NCBI GenBank assembly: GCA_964546435.1
Contig: CAZJKJ010000003.1
Location: forward strand, 42,023-106,022
DNA length: 64,000 nt
Source of the DNA: CAYNST01 sp964546435
GTDB taxonomy: Bacteria > Pseudomonadota > Gammaproteobacteria > Pseudomonadales > Cellvibrionaceae
Direction of reading: 5' to 3'
Shown here: in pieces, positions 1-8,936 of the stretch
Layout of the letters: every line of letters begins with the position of its first letter
Position numbering within the stretch: the stretch's first letter is position 1
Position numbers and translations under genes: made by a program
Notes under the pieces: generated by a model
Database searches by the model: none
Told to the model about the DNA's origin: nothing
What the model saw: only the letters and a program-made list of their open reading frames with translations

Positions 1-1
1 C

Positions 2-112
2 CTGGATTTTCTGCAAAAGGATGAAATTCCCGGAGACGAAGTAAAAATAAATCGTACCTTGCAAGACATTGACCGCAGACTGTCACGGCTGCAGGGCACC
101 CAGGCGTTTTAA
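2..112 (+). CDS. C-terminal end of an unidentified protein (cut by window edge)
   Basis: An open frame enters from the left edge and stops at TAA 110-112. The 36 visible residues are charged, predicted helical, and end in RLQGTQAF. This is too little to assign a family. The stop lies 17 bases before the TTG start of the caspase-like lipoprotein, so the two could be co-transcribed. It could be a chance frame, but the short gap and the GGAAGG ribosome-binding site just after its stop favour a real gene end. Confidence 0.5.
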   Translation: MDFLQKDEIPGDEVKINRTLQDIDRRLSRLQGTQAF

Positions 113-129
113 ACAGGCGGAAGGCCGGA

Positions 130-1821
130 TTGAAGCAAATGACGAAGAAAAATTGTCTCGATGGTTTTGCGGGAGGGCGGTCGTGGGCTGTTCGGACCGG
201 ATTACTGGTGTGCGGATGGCTTTTGGCCGGATGCAGTCAAACGCCCCGTCTGAGTGCCGGCGCGCCGGAAATCCGGGACGCCAGTGACCTTTACGTTGTC
301 GACTGCCTGTTGCCCGGACAGGTTCGTCAACTGGGCGCGACACAATATATGTCCGCCCGCCGACCGGTTCGCACCACGGCTCAGGACTGTCGTATACGCG
401 GCGGCGAATATGTGGCTTACGACCGGGCTGACTATCGGACAGCGCTCAACGTGTGGTTACCGCAAGCGGAGCTGGGCGATGCGGAAGCACAGAATTATGT
501 AGGCGAAATATTCGAAAAAGGACTCGGGCAGGCCCCGGATTATAAATCGGCGCTTCACTGGTACAAAAAGGCAGCGGCCCAGGGCAACCAGCGGGCGCAG
601 ATCAATCTGGGTTACCTCCATGAAAAGGGGCTCGGAGTGAACCCGGATATTGCCACCGCACTGAACTGGTATCGCAAAGCCTCGGGTCTTGACCAGGATG
701 AGCTGGTATTGGGCAGCGAAGCGCGACAGACGCTTGAGGAAAGCCGGGAACAGTTGCGCAAGGAGCTCGCGAGCCGCGAAGTCCAGACAGCTTATCTGCA
801 GGAGCAGATCGCTGGTTTGCGGGCGGAGGCTGCGGAGGTTCAAACGCCGGCATCCGCGCCGGTAGCGGCTTCGGCGCTCAACGACGCCCAGCAAAAAATC
901 GATGCACTTACTGCGCTTTATCAATCTGCCAAGACAGAAGGCGAACAGCTCTCGCAACAATTGCAGCAGATGGAAGTCGCGTATCGCAGCTACAGCGAGC
1001 AGAGCTTTCTGGCGCCCGCGGACTTCTCAGAGCCGGGTGAGCGGGTACTTGAAAACATCAATTTCGGACGTTACTTCGCGTTGATTATCGGCAATCAGGA
1101 TTATGTTTTTCTCGACGATTTGCGCTCCCCCCTCAGAGATGCGCACAAGCTGAAGTCAGTGCTCGAATCCCGCTATGGTTTCAATGTTTTACTGGTACCG
1201 AACGGGACCGAAAAAAGCATATTGAATACCATTAACGATTTTTATGATCAGATCGGTGAAGACGATAATCTGCTGATTTATTACGCCGGACACGGAGACA
1301 TCTCCCGCAGCGAGTTAAGCCGGACCGAACGTGGTTACTGGCTGCCGGTAGACGCGGGACGGGATAACATCAGCAACTGGATCAATAATGCGGTCATCAG
1401 CGACCATCTGGATCGAATCAGGGCGCGTTCGGTTCTGGTCATCTCCGACTCCTGCTTTGCGGGGCATCTCGGGTCCGACAAAAGCCCGTTCCTGTTTGGA
1501 ATCAGCGGTGAGAATGAAAGCGAAGCGGTGATTAGGGCGGGACTGGATCGACGGGCGCGTGTGGTGATATCGTCCGGCGGATTGCGCCCGGTGATGGACG
1601 GCTCCAGCACCCGCCATTCCGTGTTCGCCAGCGCGTTGCTCGAAGCCCTGGAAACCAATAACAAAGCATTACGGGATAGCCGGCTGTTTGCCCAGCTGTC
1701 CGTCAATGTTCGCAAACGCAGTGGGTTCAATCAGGAATCACAGATTCCGGAGATGAAACCCGTCCGCGAAGCCGGTCATGAAGGCGGGGCATTTTACTTC
1801 GTACCCTCGGAGGTTCGCTGA
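130..1821 (+). CDS. Caspase-like (peptidase C14) lipoprotein with Sel1 repeats
   Basis: Predicted lipid-anchored orthocaspase-type cysteine peptidase. The N-terminus is a lipoprotein signal peptide with lipobox LLAGC (Cys35), and Ser follows, which fits outer-membrane sorting. Residues about 95-190 contain Sel1-like repeats (AEAQNYVGEIFEKGLG, RAQINLGYLHEKGLG). A glutamine/glutamate-rich coiled coil covers about 195-295. The caspase fold follows (ALIIGNQDY...LRDAHKL), with the catalytic pair His388 in YYAGHGD and Cys442 in ISDSCFAG. The TTG at 130 has GGAAGG five bases upstream; an ATG at 139 is the alternative start. Its last 28 bases overlap the convergent lipoprotein hydrolase. The substrate is unknown; Sel1 repeats suggest protein-protein contacts. 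The catalytic dyad is seen; the peptidase activity is inferred. Confidence 0.88.
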   Translation: MKQMTKKNCLDGFAGGRSWAVRTGLLVCGWLLAGCSQTPRLSAGAPEIRDASDLYVVDCLLPGQVRQLGATQYMSARRPVRTTAQDCRIRGGEYVAYDRADYRTALNVWLPQAELGDAEAQNYVGEIFEKGLGQAPDYKSALHWYKKAAAQGNQRAQINLGYLHEKGLGVNPDIATALNWYRKASGLDQDELVLGSEARQTLEESREQLRKELASREVQTAYLQEQIAGLRAEAAEVQTPASAPVAASALNDAQQKIDALTALYQSAKTEGEQLSQQLQQMEVAYRSYSEQSFLAPADFSEPGERVLENINFGRYFALIIGNQDYVFLDDLRSPLRDAHKLKSVLESRYGFNVLLVPNGTEKSILNTINDFYDQIGEDDNLLIYYAGHGDISRSELSRTERGYWLPVDAGRDNISNWINNAVISDHLDRIRARSVLVISDSCFAGHLGSDKSPFLFGISGENESEAVIRAGLDRRARVVISSGGLRPVMDGSSTRHSVFASALLEALETNNKALRDSRLFAQLSVNVRKRSGFNQESQIPEMKPVREAGHEGGAFYFVPSEVR

Positions 1822-2660
1822 GCCGCCGGCATGGCATTGGTGGAGGCCGCACGGTGCTGAATTTCCCCAATGACGGCCGGCCATACCCTGTTCCAGCAGC
1901 AATGATGATCAAAGTTGTCATATATCCTGTATATCGCGCGCGGGTCCAGGCGGGAAGCCAGTTCCACGATTTCAGCGGGTACCTGACGGTCATTGGCGCC
2001 GGCCAGGTGCATGCGCGCGACGCCATCGGTCAGAGGTGGCAGTTCAACCGGATTGAGTGAACCTGCGAGCGGACGGAATCCTCTCGTTTGAGTCCATAAT
2101 CGGTGATCCAGGTTGGCGGCGATGCTGACAATGCCGCGGACATCGTTGCGGTCTCCCGCCAGCAGCATTGCCAGCGTGCCCCCTCCGCTATGTCCGAACA
2201 AAAAGAGATCAGTGCTTTCCGTGAGTGCGACCAGTTCGTCAAGCGCCCGATTCAAACGACTGACAATCTCGGCGGAATAACGCCGATCCGTCCAAAGCGA
2301 AGGCTCACAGGCCGCCGGCATGGTGCTTGATCCATAACAGGGTCGATTGATATACGCGCTGGGGTTGGGATCTTGTTGCATGAGAGACAGTGCTGTGCGA
2401 GTGGTGGACGTTGGATTCTTGCTGGGTTCGAATCCTCGCCAGGGCAAACCGTCGCCCTCGATATACACATGCAGAACCGTGTTTGAAAGGTCGCTTGGCA
2501 TCCGGGTGTACGCGATCAGGGGTATGTCCGAATACCGGTCAAGAGTCAGAGCGGCACATCCTTTACAAATTTTTTCGGCTGCGCGCTCCTGCGAAATCGT
2601 GCAGCCCCATAGCTGTAGCAGTGAAATACAGAAAACGGCGCCGCGCAGGAACGGATTCAA
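1794..2660 (-). CDS. Alpha/beta-hydrolase family lipoprotein
   Basis: Predicted lipid-anchored serine hydrolase of 288 aa. The N-terminus MNPFLRGAVFCISLLQLWGC is a signal peptide with the lipobox Cys at residue 20. The nucleophile elbow FGHSGGG puts the catalytic Ser at 158. A late D-N-F-D-H-H segment holds the likely His. Two extra Cys pairs (KICKGC near 32-35, HHCCW near the end) may form disulfides. There is no ATG nearby; the start is TTG at 2660, with GGAG upstream. The substrate cannot be told. The 3' end overlaps the convergent caspase-like gene by 28 bp, so the two could interfere transcriptionally. It sits downstream of the polyamine genes on the same strand, about 50 bp away. Confidence 0.75.
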   Translation of the reverse strand: MNPFLRGAVFCISLLQLWGCTISQERAAEKICKGCAALTLDRYSDIPLIAYTRMPSDLSNTVLHVYIEGDGLPWRGFEPSKNPTSTTRTALSLMQQDPNPSAYINRPCYGSSTMPAACEPSLWTDRRYSAEIVSRLNRALDELVALTESTDLFLFGHSGGGTLAMLLAGDRNDVRGIVSIAANLDHRLWTQTRGFRPLAGSLNPVELPPLTDGVARMHLAGANDRQVPAEIVELASRLDPRAIYRIYDNFDHHCCWNRVWPAVIGEIQHRAASTNAMPAAQRTSEGTK

Positions 2661-2711
2661 ACGGGAAGTCTCCTGCTTGCTGAAAGCAGGCCGGGTGACC
2701 CGGCAGGCTAT

Positions 2712-3875
2712 TTATGACAGGCGTTCCTCGAAATCTTCATAGCCGAATTCCTTGATCATTTTCAGCTTGCCTGTGGTGCTGTTGTAAACGGCAATCGCCG
2801 GGAGCGGGATGCCGTTGAAAGTCGTATTCTTGACCATCGTATAAATCGCCATGTCTTCAAACATCAGACGATCGCCAATCTGGAGTGTTTCCGGAAAGCT
2901 GTAATCGCCGATCACATCGCCGGTGAGACAACTGGGCCCCCCGAGCCGGTAAGTATGCGGTAACTCGCCGGGTTGGCCCGCTCCGGTAATGCGCGGGCGG
3001 TACGGCATTTCCAGTACATCAGGCATATGACAGGTAGCCGAAGTATCCAGAATTGCCAGATCCATATTGTTATGCAGCACGTCCAGTACTTGCGCTACCA
3101 GAACGCCGCCATTTAGAGCGATGGCTTCGCCGGGCTCCAGATAGACCTGTACCTGATATTTCGCCTGGAAAGCGCGGACTTTTTCAATCAATTGATCGAC
3201 TTGATAATCCGGTCGCGTGATGTGGTGCCCGCCACCGAAGTTTATCCATTTCATTTGGGGAAGGTAATCTGCAAATTTTTCTTCTATGACCGCGAGGGTC
3301 CGCTCGAGAGGGCCATAATCCTGTTCGCAGAGCGTATGGAAATGCAGCCCCGACAAGCCCTCTAGATCCTGCCCTAGAAACTGGCTGATGGTGGAGCCCA
3401 TTCGCGAGCACGGTGCACAGGGATCATAGATGGGGGTGGCCCCTTCGGAGTGTTCTGGATTAATGCGGATGCCGAACTCCAGTTCGGGACGCAGTGCCTG
3501 CGCCGCTTGCGCAATCTCTTTGTAGCGACGCCATTGACCGAAGGAATTGAAAACGACGTGGTTCGATAATTCAAGGATTGTCGCTATGTCCTCGTCCCGA
3601 TAAGCAGCGGCATAGGTGTGCACCTCACCGCCAAACTTTTCCCGTCCGAGGCGGGCTTCATATAAGCCGCTCGCGCATGTGCCTTTGAGATACCGCATGA
3701 CCAGCGGGGCAAGGGCATGCATCGAAAATGCCTTCAGGGCAAGCAGGACTTTGGCCCCGCTTTCCCGTTGCACGCGTTCAAGTATCTTGAGGTTATTCTC
3801 AATGGCGGCTTCATCCACAACGTAGCATGGGCTGGGAACGCTAAACAGATCGAAGTCGGCTAGTGTATGCGGCAT
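2712..3875 (-). CDS. nspC: Carboxynorspermidine/carboxyspermidine decarboxylase
   Basis: PLP enzyme of the alanine-racemase-fold (fold III) decarboxylases, 387 aa, the usual family length. It removes the carboxyl group from carboxyspermidine or carboxynorspermidine to give the free polyamine. Visible landmarks are Lys48 in LLALKAFS (predicted Schiff-base Lys), PCSRMGST, the HFHTLCEQ strand, WINFGGGHH and the PLP-phosphate motif YLEPGEAIAL. ATG start with GAGG seven bases upstream. It follows the dehydrogenase gene in the same direction with a 24-bp gap, so substrate maker and decarboxylase are coupled. Whether the product is spermidine or norspermidine depends on the diamine supplied; the speA neighbour suggests putrescine and so spermidine. 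Confidence 0.93.
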   Translation of the reverse strand: MPHTLADFDLFSVPSPCYVVDEAAIENNLKILERVQRESGAKVLLALKAFSMHALAPLVMRYLKGTCASGLYEARLGREKFGGEVHTYAAAYRDEDIATILELSNHVVFNSFGQWRRYKEIAQAAQALRPELEFGIRINPEHSEGATPIYDPCAPCSRMGSTISQFLGQDLEGLSGLHFHTLCEQDYGPLERTLAVIEEKFADYLPQMKWINFGGGHHITRPDYQVDQLIEKVRAFQAKYQVQVYLEPGEAIALNGGVLVAQVLDVLHNNMDLAILDTSATCHMPDVLEMPYRPRITGAGQPGELPHTYRLGGPSCLTGDVIGDYSFPETLQIGDRLMFEDMAIYTMVKNTTFNGIPLPAIAVYNSTTGKLKMIKEFGYEDFEERLS

Positions 3876-3899
3876 TGAATAACCTCAAGCGAAGGTAAG

Positions 3900-5099
3900 T
3901 TAAGTGGATAATCCAGTGTCCGTCAGGTCGACGATCTGCCAGGGAAGTCCATATTTGTTGAGATCTTCCATAAAGGGATCGGGATCAAATTGCTCCATGT
4001 TCCAGACGCCACTTTTCATCCATTTCCCCTCAATCATCATCTTTGCACCAATCATCGCGGGAACTCCCGTGGTGTAAGAGATCGCCTGAGATTGGACTTC
4101 GCGGTAGCAGGCTTCGTGATCGCAAATATTATAGATGTAAACGATTTTTTCTTTGCCATCCTTGATCCCTTTGGCAACGCATCCAATGCAGGTTCTTCCT
4201 TTGGTGAGGGGACCGAGGCTGGACGGGTCGGGCAGTACCGATTTCAGGAACTGCAACGGAATAACTTCGGTCCCGTTGTACATTACCGGATCAATTCGCG
4301 TCATGCCGACGTTTTCCAATACCTTGAGGTGCGTAAGATAGTTTTGTGAAAACGTCATCCAGAAGCGCGCACGCTTTATCTCGGGGAAATGCCTGGCAAG
4401 GGATTCCAGTTCCTCGTGATACATCAGATATATGTCCTTCGGACCAATGCCTTCCGGAAAATCGAAGGAGTCTTTGACGGATAACGGATCAGTTTCGACC
4501 CACTGCCCGTTATGCCAGTAGCGACCTTTGGCGGTAACTTCGCGGATATTGATTTCCGGATTGAAGTTGGTGGCAAATGGCTGCCCGTGGTCGCCCGCGT
4601 TGCAGTCAATGATGTCAAGTTCATGAATTTCGTCGAGATAATGCTTTTTGATATAAGCGGTATACACATTGGTGACGCCGGGGTCGAAACCGCTCCCCAA
4701 GAGCGCCATCAATCCGGCCTTCTGAAATTTCTCCTGATAGGCCCATTGCCATTTGTATTCAAACTTGGCTTCATGCGGTGGTTCGTAGTTGGCAGTGTCC
4801 AGATAGTGCACACCGGCTTTCAGGCACGCATCCATAATGGACAGATCTTGATAAGGCAGCGCCACATTGATGACCAGTGAGGGCTTTTCTTTGATAAGCA
4901 GTTGGGCGAGTTCGTCGACATTATCCGCATCAATCTGGGCCGTGCGAATTGGACGGGTTAACTGTTCGGCAATGGCTTTGCATTTCGATTCGGTGCGGCT
5001 CGCCAGCACAATCTCGCTGAAAACCTCTGGAAGTTGCGCGCATTTGTGCGTAACAACGCCACCGACACCGCCAGCACCAATGATTAATACCTTGCTCAT
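3900..5099 (-). CDS. Carboxynorspermidine/carboxyspermidine dehydrogenase (saccharopine dehydrogenase family)
   Basis: Joins a diamine (putrescine or diaminopropane) to L-aspartate-beta-semialdehyde with NAD(P)H, giving carboxyspermidine or carboxynorspermidine. The N-terminus SKVLIIGAGGVGGVVTHKCA is a Rossmann dinucleotide-binding motif. The rest (LGSGFDPGVTNVYTAYI, DCNAGDHGQPFATN) matches the lysine-1/CANSDH family, and 399 aa is normal. An upstream in-frame extension to 5144 exists, but the Rossmann strand begins right after ATG 5099 and GGAG precedes it, so I use that start. Middle gene of the speA-dehydrogenase-decarboxylase set. Assignment to this family over lysine-type saccharopine dehydrogenase rests on the paired decarboxylase. 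Confidence 0.92.
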   Translation of the reverse strand: MSKVLIIGAGGVGGVVTHKCAQLPEVFSEIVLASRTESKCKAIAEQLTRPIRTAQIDADNVDELAQLLIKEKPSLVINVALPYQDLSIMDACLKAGVHYLDTANYEPPHEAKFEYKWQWAYQEKFQKAGLMALLGSGFDPGVTNVYTAYIKKHYLDEIHELDIIDCNAGDHGQPFATNFNPEINIREVTAKGRYWHNGQWVETDPLSVKDSFDFPEGIGPKDIYLMYHEELESLARHFPEIKRARFWMTFSQNYLTHLKVLENVGMTRIDPVMYNGTEVIPLQFLKSVLPDPSSLGPLTKGRTCIGCVAKGIKDGKEKIVYIYNICDHEACYREVQSQAISYTTGVPAMIGAKMMIEGKWMKSGVWNMEQFDPDPFMEDLNKYGLPWQIVDLTDTGLST

Positions 5100-5189
5100 G
5101 ACTCGGGTCTCCAGGTCAATCAAATGGGGTGACTCCGGTGGCAACGCAATGCCCCACCGGAGACGAGAGATGGATTACAGGGTGGTCAG

Positions 5190-7103
5190 CTATTTTTCAT
5201 AGTAGGTATAGCCGCGCATGCTGGCCGAGAACGCATTCATTATGTTTTGACGCTCTGCAGCAGTAATGCGACCTTCCTTTACCGCCTGTTCTGCCGTACG
5301 CCGGAATTTGTCCTGCATGGCTTGCGGGTTGTACTCAACATAACTGAGCACATCAGCGATGCTGTCACCTTCAATTTCATGAATGAACTCGCAGTGCCCG
5401 TCTTCTGCAATACGCACGCTGACAACATTGGTATCGCCGAACAGGTTATGGAGGTCACCGAGCGTTTCCTGATAGGCGCCGACCAGGAATGTACCAATGT
5501 AATATTCGTCGTTATTGAGCGGATGCAGTGGCAGCGTGCGGCGGGTGTTATGCATATCCGCAAAACGATCTATCTTGCCGTCACAGTCGCAGGTTATGTC
5601 GGCGATGATCGCCCGTCGTACCGGATTCTCTTCGAGACGATGAATCGGCATTATCGGGAAAATCTGATCGATTGCCCAGATGTCCGGAAGGGATTGAAAT
5701 ACACTGAAATTGCAGTAATAGATGTCGGACAGCTGCTCCTTGAGCTTTGTAAGTTCTTTCAGGTCGCGGGGTGCATCTTCGGCCAGCGCCAGAATGTGAT
5801 GCATAACCTTGAGGAAAAGATTTTCCGCAAGTGAACGCGAACGCAGATTGACCTGCCCACGCTTGAACAGCTCTCTTATTTCGTCGCGGTAAAACAGGGC
5901 GTCGTTATAGCACTCCTGCAAATTGCGTACGTTGGCGGTATTGATCAGATCGCTGAGATTGCGGATCATCTGATGCTCATTGTCGCCGATGCGATCCGGC
6001 AGAACACCCGGTTCGAAAGTGGCGACATCCAGTACATTGAATATCAATACCGATGAATAGGCGACAGTCGCACGCCCCGACTCGGTAATAATCGTCGGGT
6101 GTATAATGCCGTGGGGATCAAGGGTGGTCATTACCACATCCACAATATCCGCACAGTACTCATCCAGCGTATAGTTTTTTGAGTGGACATAATTGGTTTT
6201 CGACCCGTCGTAGTCTACGGCCAGACCGCCTCCGAGATCGAGAAAGCCCATCTGCGCGCCTTCCCGCACAAGATCGAGGTAAACCTGGCAGGCCTCCAGC
6301 ACGCCGGAGCGGATGTCCCGGATGTTGGGTATTTGAGAGCCGAGGTGATAATGCAGCAATTGCAGGCAGTCGAGCATGTTTTCGGCCTTCAATGCATCCA
6401 CCATGCTGATGACCTGCGCGATTGACAGGCCAAAGATGCTGCGATCACCGCTGGTTGCGTTCCAGTGGCCGCCCACCATGGACGCGAGCTTGACGCGGAT
6501 TCCAATCAACGGGCGGATATTCAGGGCGCGGCTTCTTTCGAGGATTATCGGCAGTTCGGTAGGTGTTTCGATAACGAAGAAGACGTTGTAACCCATCTTG
6601 CAGGCCTGCAGTCCCAGATCGATAAACTCTCCGTCCTTGTAGCCATTGCAGACGATACAGGCTTCCCGGGATTCGAGGTTTGCCAGCGCAATGATCAGTT
6701 CCGGCTTGGACCCAGCTTCAAGACCGTGGCCAAATTTGGCGCCGACCTGGGCGATTTCTTCAATCACATGGCTCTGCTGGTTAACTTTTACCGGAAAAAC
6801 GCCGCGGTATTGGCCGCGATAGCCGCTGGCGCGAATCGCGTTGTTGAAGGCATTGTTCAAACGGTTGATCTGTTGCGCGAGGAGATTTTCAAACCTCACC
6901 AGCACGGGCATGTCCATGCCGCGATCTTTGATGTTCTGAACAATCTCAAAGAGCGATGCCTGAAGAGGTCCGTCAGGCGTATCTACGGATACACAGACTT
7001 CCCCTTTGGCGGATACGGTAAAATAATCGGCGCCCCAGTCGTTGATTCCGTAGAGTTCAGCGGAATGGGAAACGGTCCAGGCGTGTCGGGCAATATTGGT
7101 CAA
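5190..7103 (-). CDS. speA: Biosynthetic arginine decarboxylase
   Basis: Converts L-arginine to agmatine, the first step toward putrescine. The protein has 637 aa, typical of the PLP fold-III biosynthetic type. Landmarks are Lys106 in FPVKVNQQ (Schiff base), EAGSKPELI, the HYHLGSQIPN segment, DLGGGLAVDYDGSK, and a C-terminal half with DITCDCDGKIDRF. The start is TTG at 7103 with GAGGG nine bases upstream; homologues align from the WTVSHSAELYGINDWG region onward, so little is missing. It lies 90 bp upstream of the carboxyspermidine dehydrogenase on the same strand and is probably the first gene of this polyamine unit. Agmatine deiminase or agmatinase genes are not in the window. Confidence 0.96.
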   Translation of the reverse strand: MTNIARHAWTVSHSAELYGINDWGADYFTVSAKGEVCVSVDTPDGPLQASLFEIVQNIKDRGMDMPVLVRFENLLAQQINRLNNAFNNAIRASGYRGQYRGVFPVKVNQQSHVIEEIAQVGAKFGHGLEAGSKPELIIALANLESREACIVCNGYKDGEFIDLGLQACKMGYNVFFVIETPTELPIILERSRALNIRPLIGIRVKLASMVGGHWNATSGDRSIFGLSIAQVISMVDALKAENMLDCLQLLHYHLGSQIPNIRDIRSGVLEACQVYLDLVREGAQMGFLDLGGGLAVDYDGSKTNYVHSKNYTLDEYCADIVDVVMTTLDPHGIIHPTIITESGRATVAYSSVLIFNVLDVATFEPGVLPDRIGDNEHQMIRNLSDLINTANVRNLQECYNDALFYRDEIRELFKRGQVNLRSRSLAENLFLKVMHHILALAEDAPRDLKELTKLKEQLSDIYYCNFSVFQSLPDIWAIDQIFPIMPIHRLEENPVRRAIIADITCDCDGKIDRFADMHNTRRTLPLHPLNNDEYYIGTFLVGAYQETLGDLHNLFGDTNVVSVRIAEDGHCEFIHEIEGDSIADVLSYVEYNPQAMQDKFRRTAEQAVKEGRITAAERQNIMNAFSASMRGYTYYEK

Positions 7104-7447
7104 GGTGGCGGGCCCTCGTCGAATCGGGGAGTGATGTGAGATAGCTTCGGAATCAGCCGTGGAAAACAGACCATACCGGTGGGAATCCCACTCGGTCAGT
7201 CAGGCAGCGAAGCTGCTCCATTCGCGCGTGCTTACAGCCGGTCAGCGACAGTAAAAAAGCGCGAACTATGGCAGATTAGCGTCCGGTTTTCCAGAGGTTG
7301 TTGGCCGGTTCCGAACCAGTATGCGTCGAGACATCCGGAAGTGGTCGGCAATAGATCAAGGTGGCCCTTTGGCACCGAACTTTCAGCGGGAGAGGTGACT
7401 ACAGGTGAAGCGCCCGGTCGGGCGCTTCGTTCGGTGACCAGTACAGG
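7104..7447. other. 344-bp gap between speA and the hibernation-factor gene
   Basis: No convincing gene. It should carry the speA promoter and leader on the minus strand, but I cannot point to a clear -35/-10 pair. At the end near the hibernation-factor gene lies a perfect 10-bp inverted repeat (listed separately). A plus-strand open frame across the gap has no family resemblance and runs into the antisense of the downstream gene. Confidence 0.5.
7407..7428 (-). terminator. Perfect GC-rich hairpin after the hibernation-factor gene
   Basis: GAAGCGCCCG at 7407-7416 and its exact complement at 7419-7428 are separated by GT. The hairpin lies 20 bases past the minus-strand stop codon at 7448. There is no U-run on either strand, so it may be an RNA 3'-end stabiliser or weak terminator instead of a classic intrinsic one. 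Confidence 0.55.
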
Positions 7448-7786
7448 TCAATGGGAGGTTGGATCTGGTGTGGCTCTATGGTTGCGCTTGCGTGACGATG
7501 TCTCCTTGATCTTTCGTTCAACGACATCGAAAGCGTCGCGCAGTGCCACGTAGGCGTCGGTATCGTCTCGACTGACTACCACCGGGGTGCCCTTATGCAA
7601 AAGTTCGACAGAAGCTCGGAACATCTTGCCCTTCTGTTTGTGATTATGAGGGCTGTCGAGTACCACGCGGGTGTGGGTAATCGAATCGGAATAACGAGTC
7701 AGCTTCTCAAGCTTCTTGTAAATTTTTGCAGATAAGGTGGGGGAGTGTTGAATGTCCCGGAAGACGATATCAGTGCTATACATCAT
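7448..7786 (-). CDS. Short ribosome hibernation promoting factor (HPF/YfiA family)
   Basis: A 112-aa protein of the sigma-54 modulation/RaiA fold that binds the 30S A/P-site region of resting ribosomes. Seen: MMYSTDIVFRDIQHSPTLSA, then the strand-helix pattern with THTRVVLDSPHNHKQKGKMF and VVVSRDDTDAYVALRDAFD, and a basic tail. The long-form C-terminal dimerisation domain is absent. Two adjacent ATGs (7786, 7783) follow GGAGG; the much longer upstream frame is not needed. In many gammaproteobacteria the hpf gene sits next to rpoN; here it stands between speA and a GlxA-type regulator. A basic short member could also be a YfiA-like protein; the family is clear, the subtype is not. Confidence 0.85.
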   Translation of the reverse strand: MMYSTDIVFRDIQHSPTLSAKIYKKLEKLTRYSDSITHTRVVLDSPHNHKQKGKMFRASVELLHKGTPVVVSRDDTDAYVALRDAFDVVERKIKETSSRKRNHRATPDPTSH

Positions 7787-7946
7787 AGGCAGCCTCCATT
7801 TAAAGCTGGATAACCGTTGGGAGGAAAAACTGGTAGGCCTACGCTTATATAATGACACCGGGAAATAAGATTGCAAGGGCCTTGCAACAAATTCTCTGGT
7901 CGACGGACCCGATTCCGTGAAGAAGCGGCGAAGGTGCCGCATTTTG

Positions 7947-8936
7947 TCAGTCAACCGTGAACAGCTTGGCGCGGACAGTGGTGCGATATTGGCTCGGGGT
8001 CGTTCCGTAATGCTTTTTGAACAGGCTCGTGAAGTGGGCCAAATCCTGGTACCCCGATCGATATGCCGCTTCCGCAATTGAAATGTTCGTCGTCTGCAGG
8101 AGTTCTCCGGCTGCCCGTAAGCGGATCTGCTGGAGATACTGTAGAGGTGTCTGGTTGGTGGCAATTTTGAAGCGGCGATTGAACGTGCGCAAACTCATCC
8201 CGGTCCTTCTGGCAATATCCTGCACGGTTTCAGCCTGATGGTAATTGGCGCGCATCCAGGATTGGGCACCGGCGATCGCTTCATCAGGATGAGGATTCAT
8301 TTGCTGGTCGCTGTGGAGCGACATCGAAAATGCATGCCTCACCTCGTGAAAAAAGTGGCGTTCCACAATATTGGCAGTAACGGGACTAAAGATTTTCTGA
8401 ATGAAGAAAACGGTCAGGTCGGCCAGCGCATTGACGCTCCCCGTGCAGAAGAGTCGGTCGGAATGGGTGATGAAGTGTTGCCTTTTCAGGTTCACCAGGG
8501 GATACCGCTGCGCGAATTCATCGAAATAGAACCAGTGAGTCGTTGCAGGGCGGTGGTCGAGCAAGCCTGCTTCGGCCATGAAACAACATCCGGTGCCAAC
8601 CCCCGCGATGGTCCCTCCGGCGGCGTGACGTTGTTGAAGCCAGGGAATCAGGGAGCGATGCCGGCGCAGCACGGCATCCGGGTCGCGCCACAAGGCGGGC
8701 AGATACGTAATCTCCGCGGTGTCCAAGTCGAAAATCGACACATCGGGGGTCAGGACCAGGCCGGACTGGGTGCGCACCGGTTGGCCATCCAGCGAGGCGA
8801 GCAGCAATTCAATGGGTCGATTACGCCCGCGTGTGGAGACCATGTCGATACTTTCTGCGGCTCTGAATTGTTCCATGGGGAGCGCCGCGCTCGTCGCGAG
8901 CATGGTGTCGCACAGAAAGAAAACCAGTCTTGTCAT
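7947..8936 (-). CDS. GlxA-type transcriptional regulator (DJ-1/PfpI-like domain + AraC HTH)
   Basis: 329 aa. The N-terminal ~170 residues form a class-I glutamine-amidotransferase/DJ-1-like sensor domain with GVGTGCCFMAEAGLLDHRPA, where the elbow Cys sits. The C-terminal ~100 residues are an AraC-type double helix-turn-helix (VQDIARRTGMSLRTFNRRFK and EAAYRSGYQDLAHFTSLFKK). Family members control catabolism of quaternary amines, arginine or other metabolites; the effector here cannot be told. It is divergent from fabY with 108 bp between the starts, so the shared promoter region could be a target. ATG start at 8936. Confidence 0.92.
   Translation of the reverse strand: MTRLVFFLCDTMLATSAALPMEQFRAAESIDMVSTRGRNRPIELLLASLDGQPVRTQSGLVLTPDVSIFDLDTAEITYLPALWRDPDAVLRRHRSLIPWLQQRHAAGGTIAGVGTGCCFMAEAGLLDHRPATTHWFYFDEFAQRYPLVNLKRQHFITHSDRLFCTGSVNALADLTVFFIQKIFSPVTANIVERHFFHEVRHAFSMSLHSDQQMNPHPDEAIAGAQSWMRANYHQAETVQDIARRTGMSLRTFNRRFKIATNQTPLQYLQQIRLRAAGELLQTTNISIAEAAYRSGYQDLAHFTSLFKKHYGTTPSQYRTTVRAKLFTVD

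Noticed and set aside
7179..7553. Plus-strand 124-codon frame between speA and the hibernation-factor gene
   Set aside because: Its 3' part is antisense to the hibernation-factor gene, it passes through the hairpin at 7407-7428, and it has no recognisable domain.
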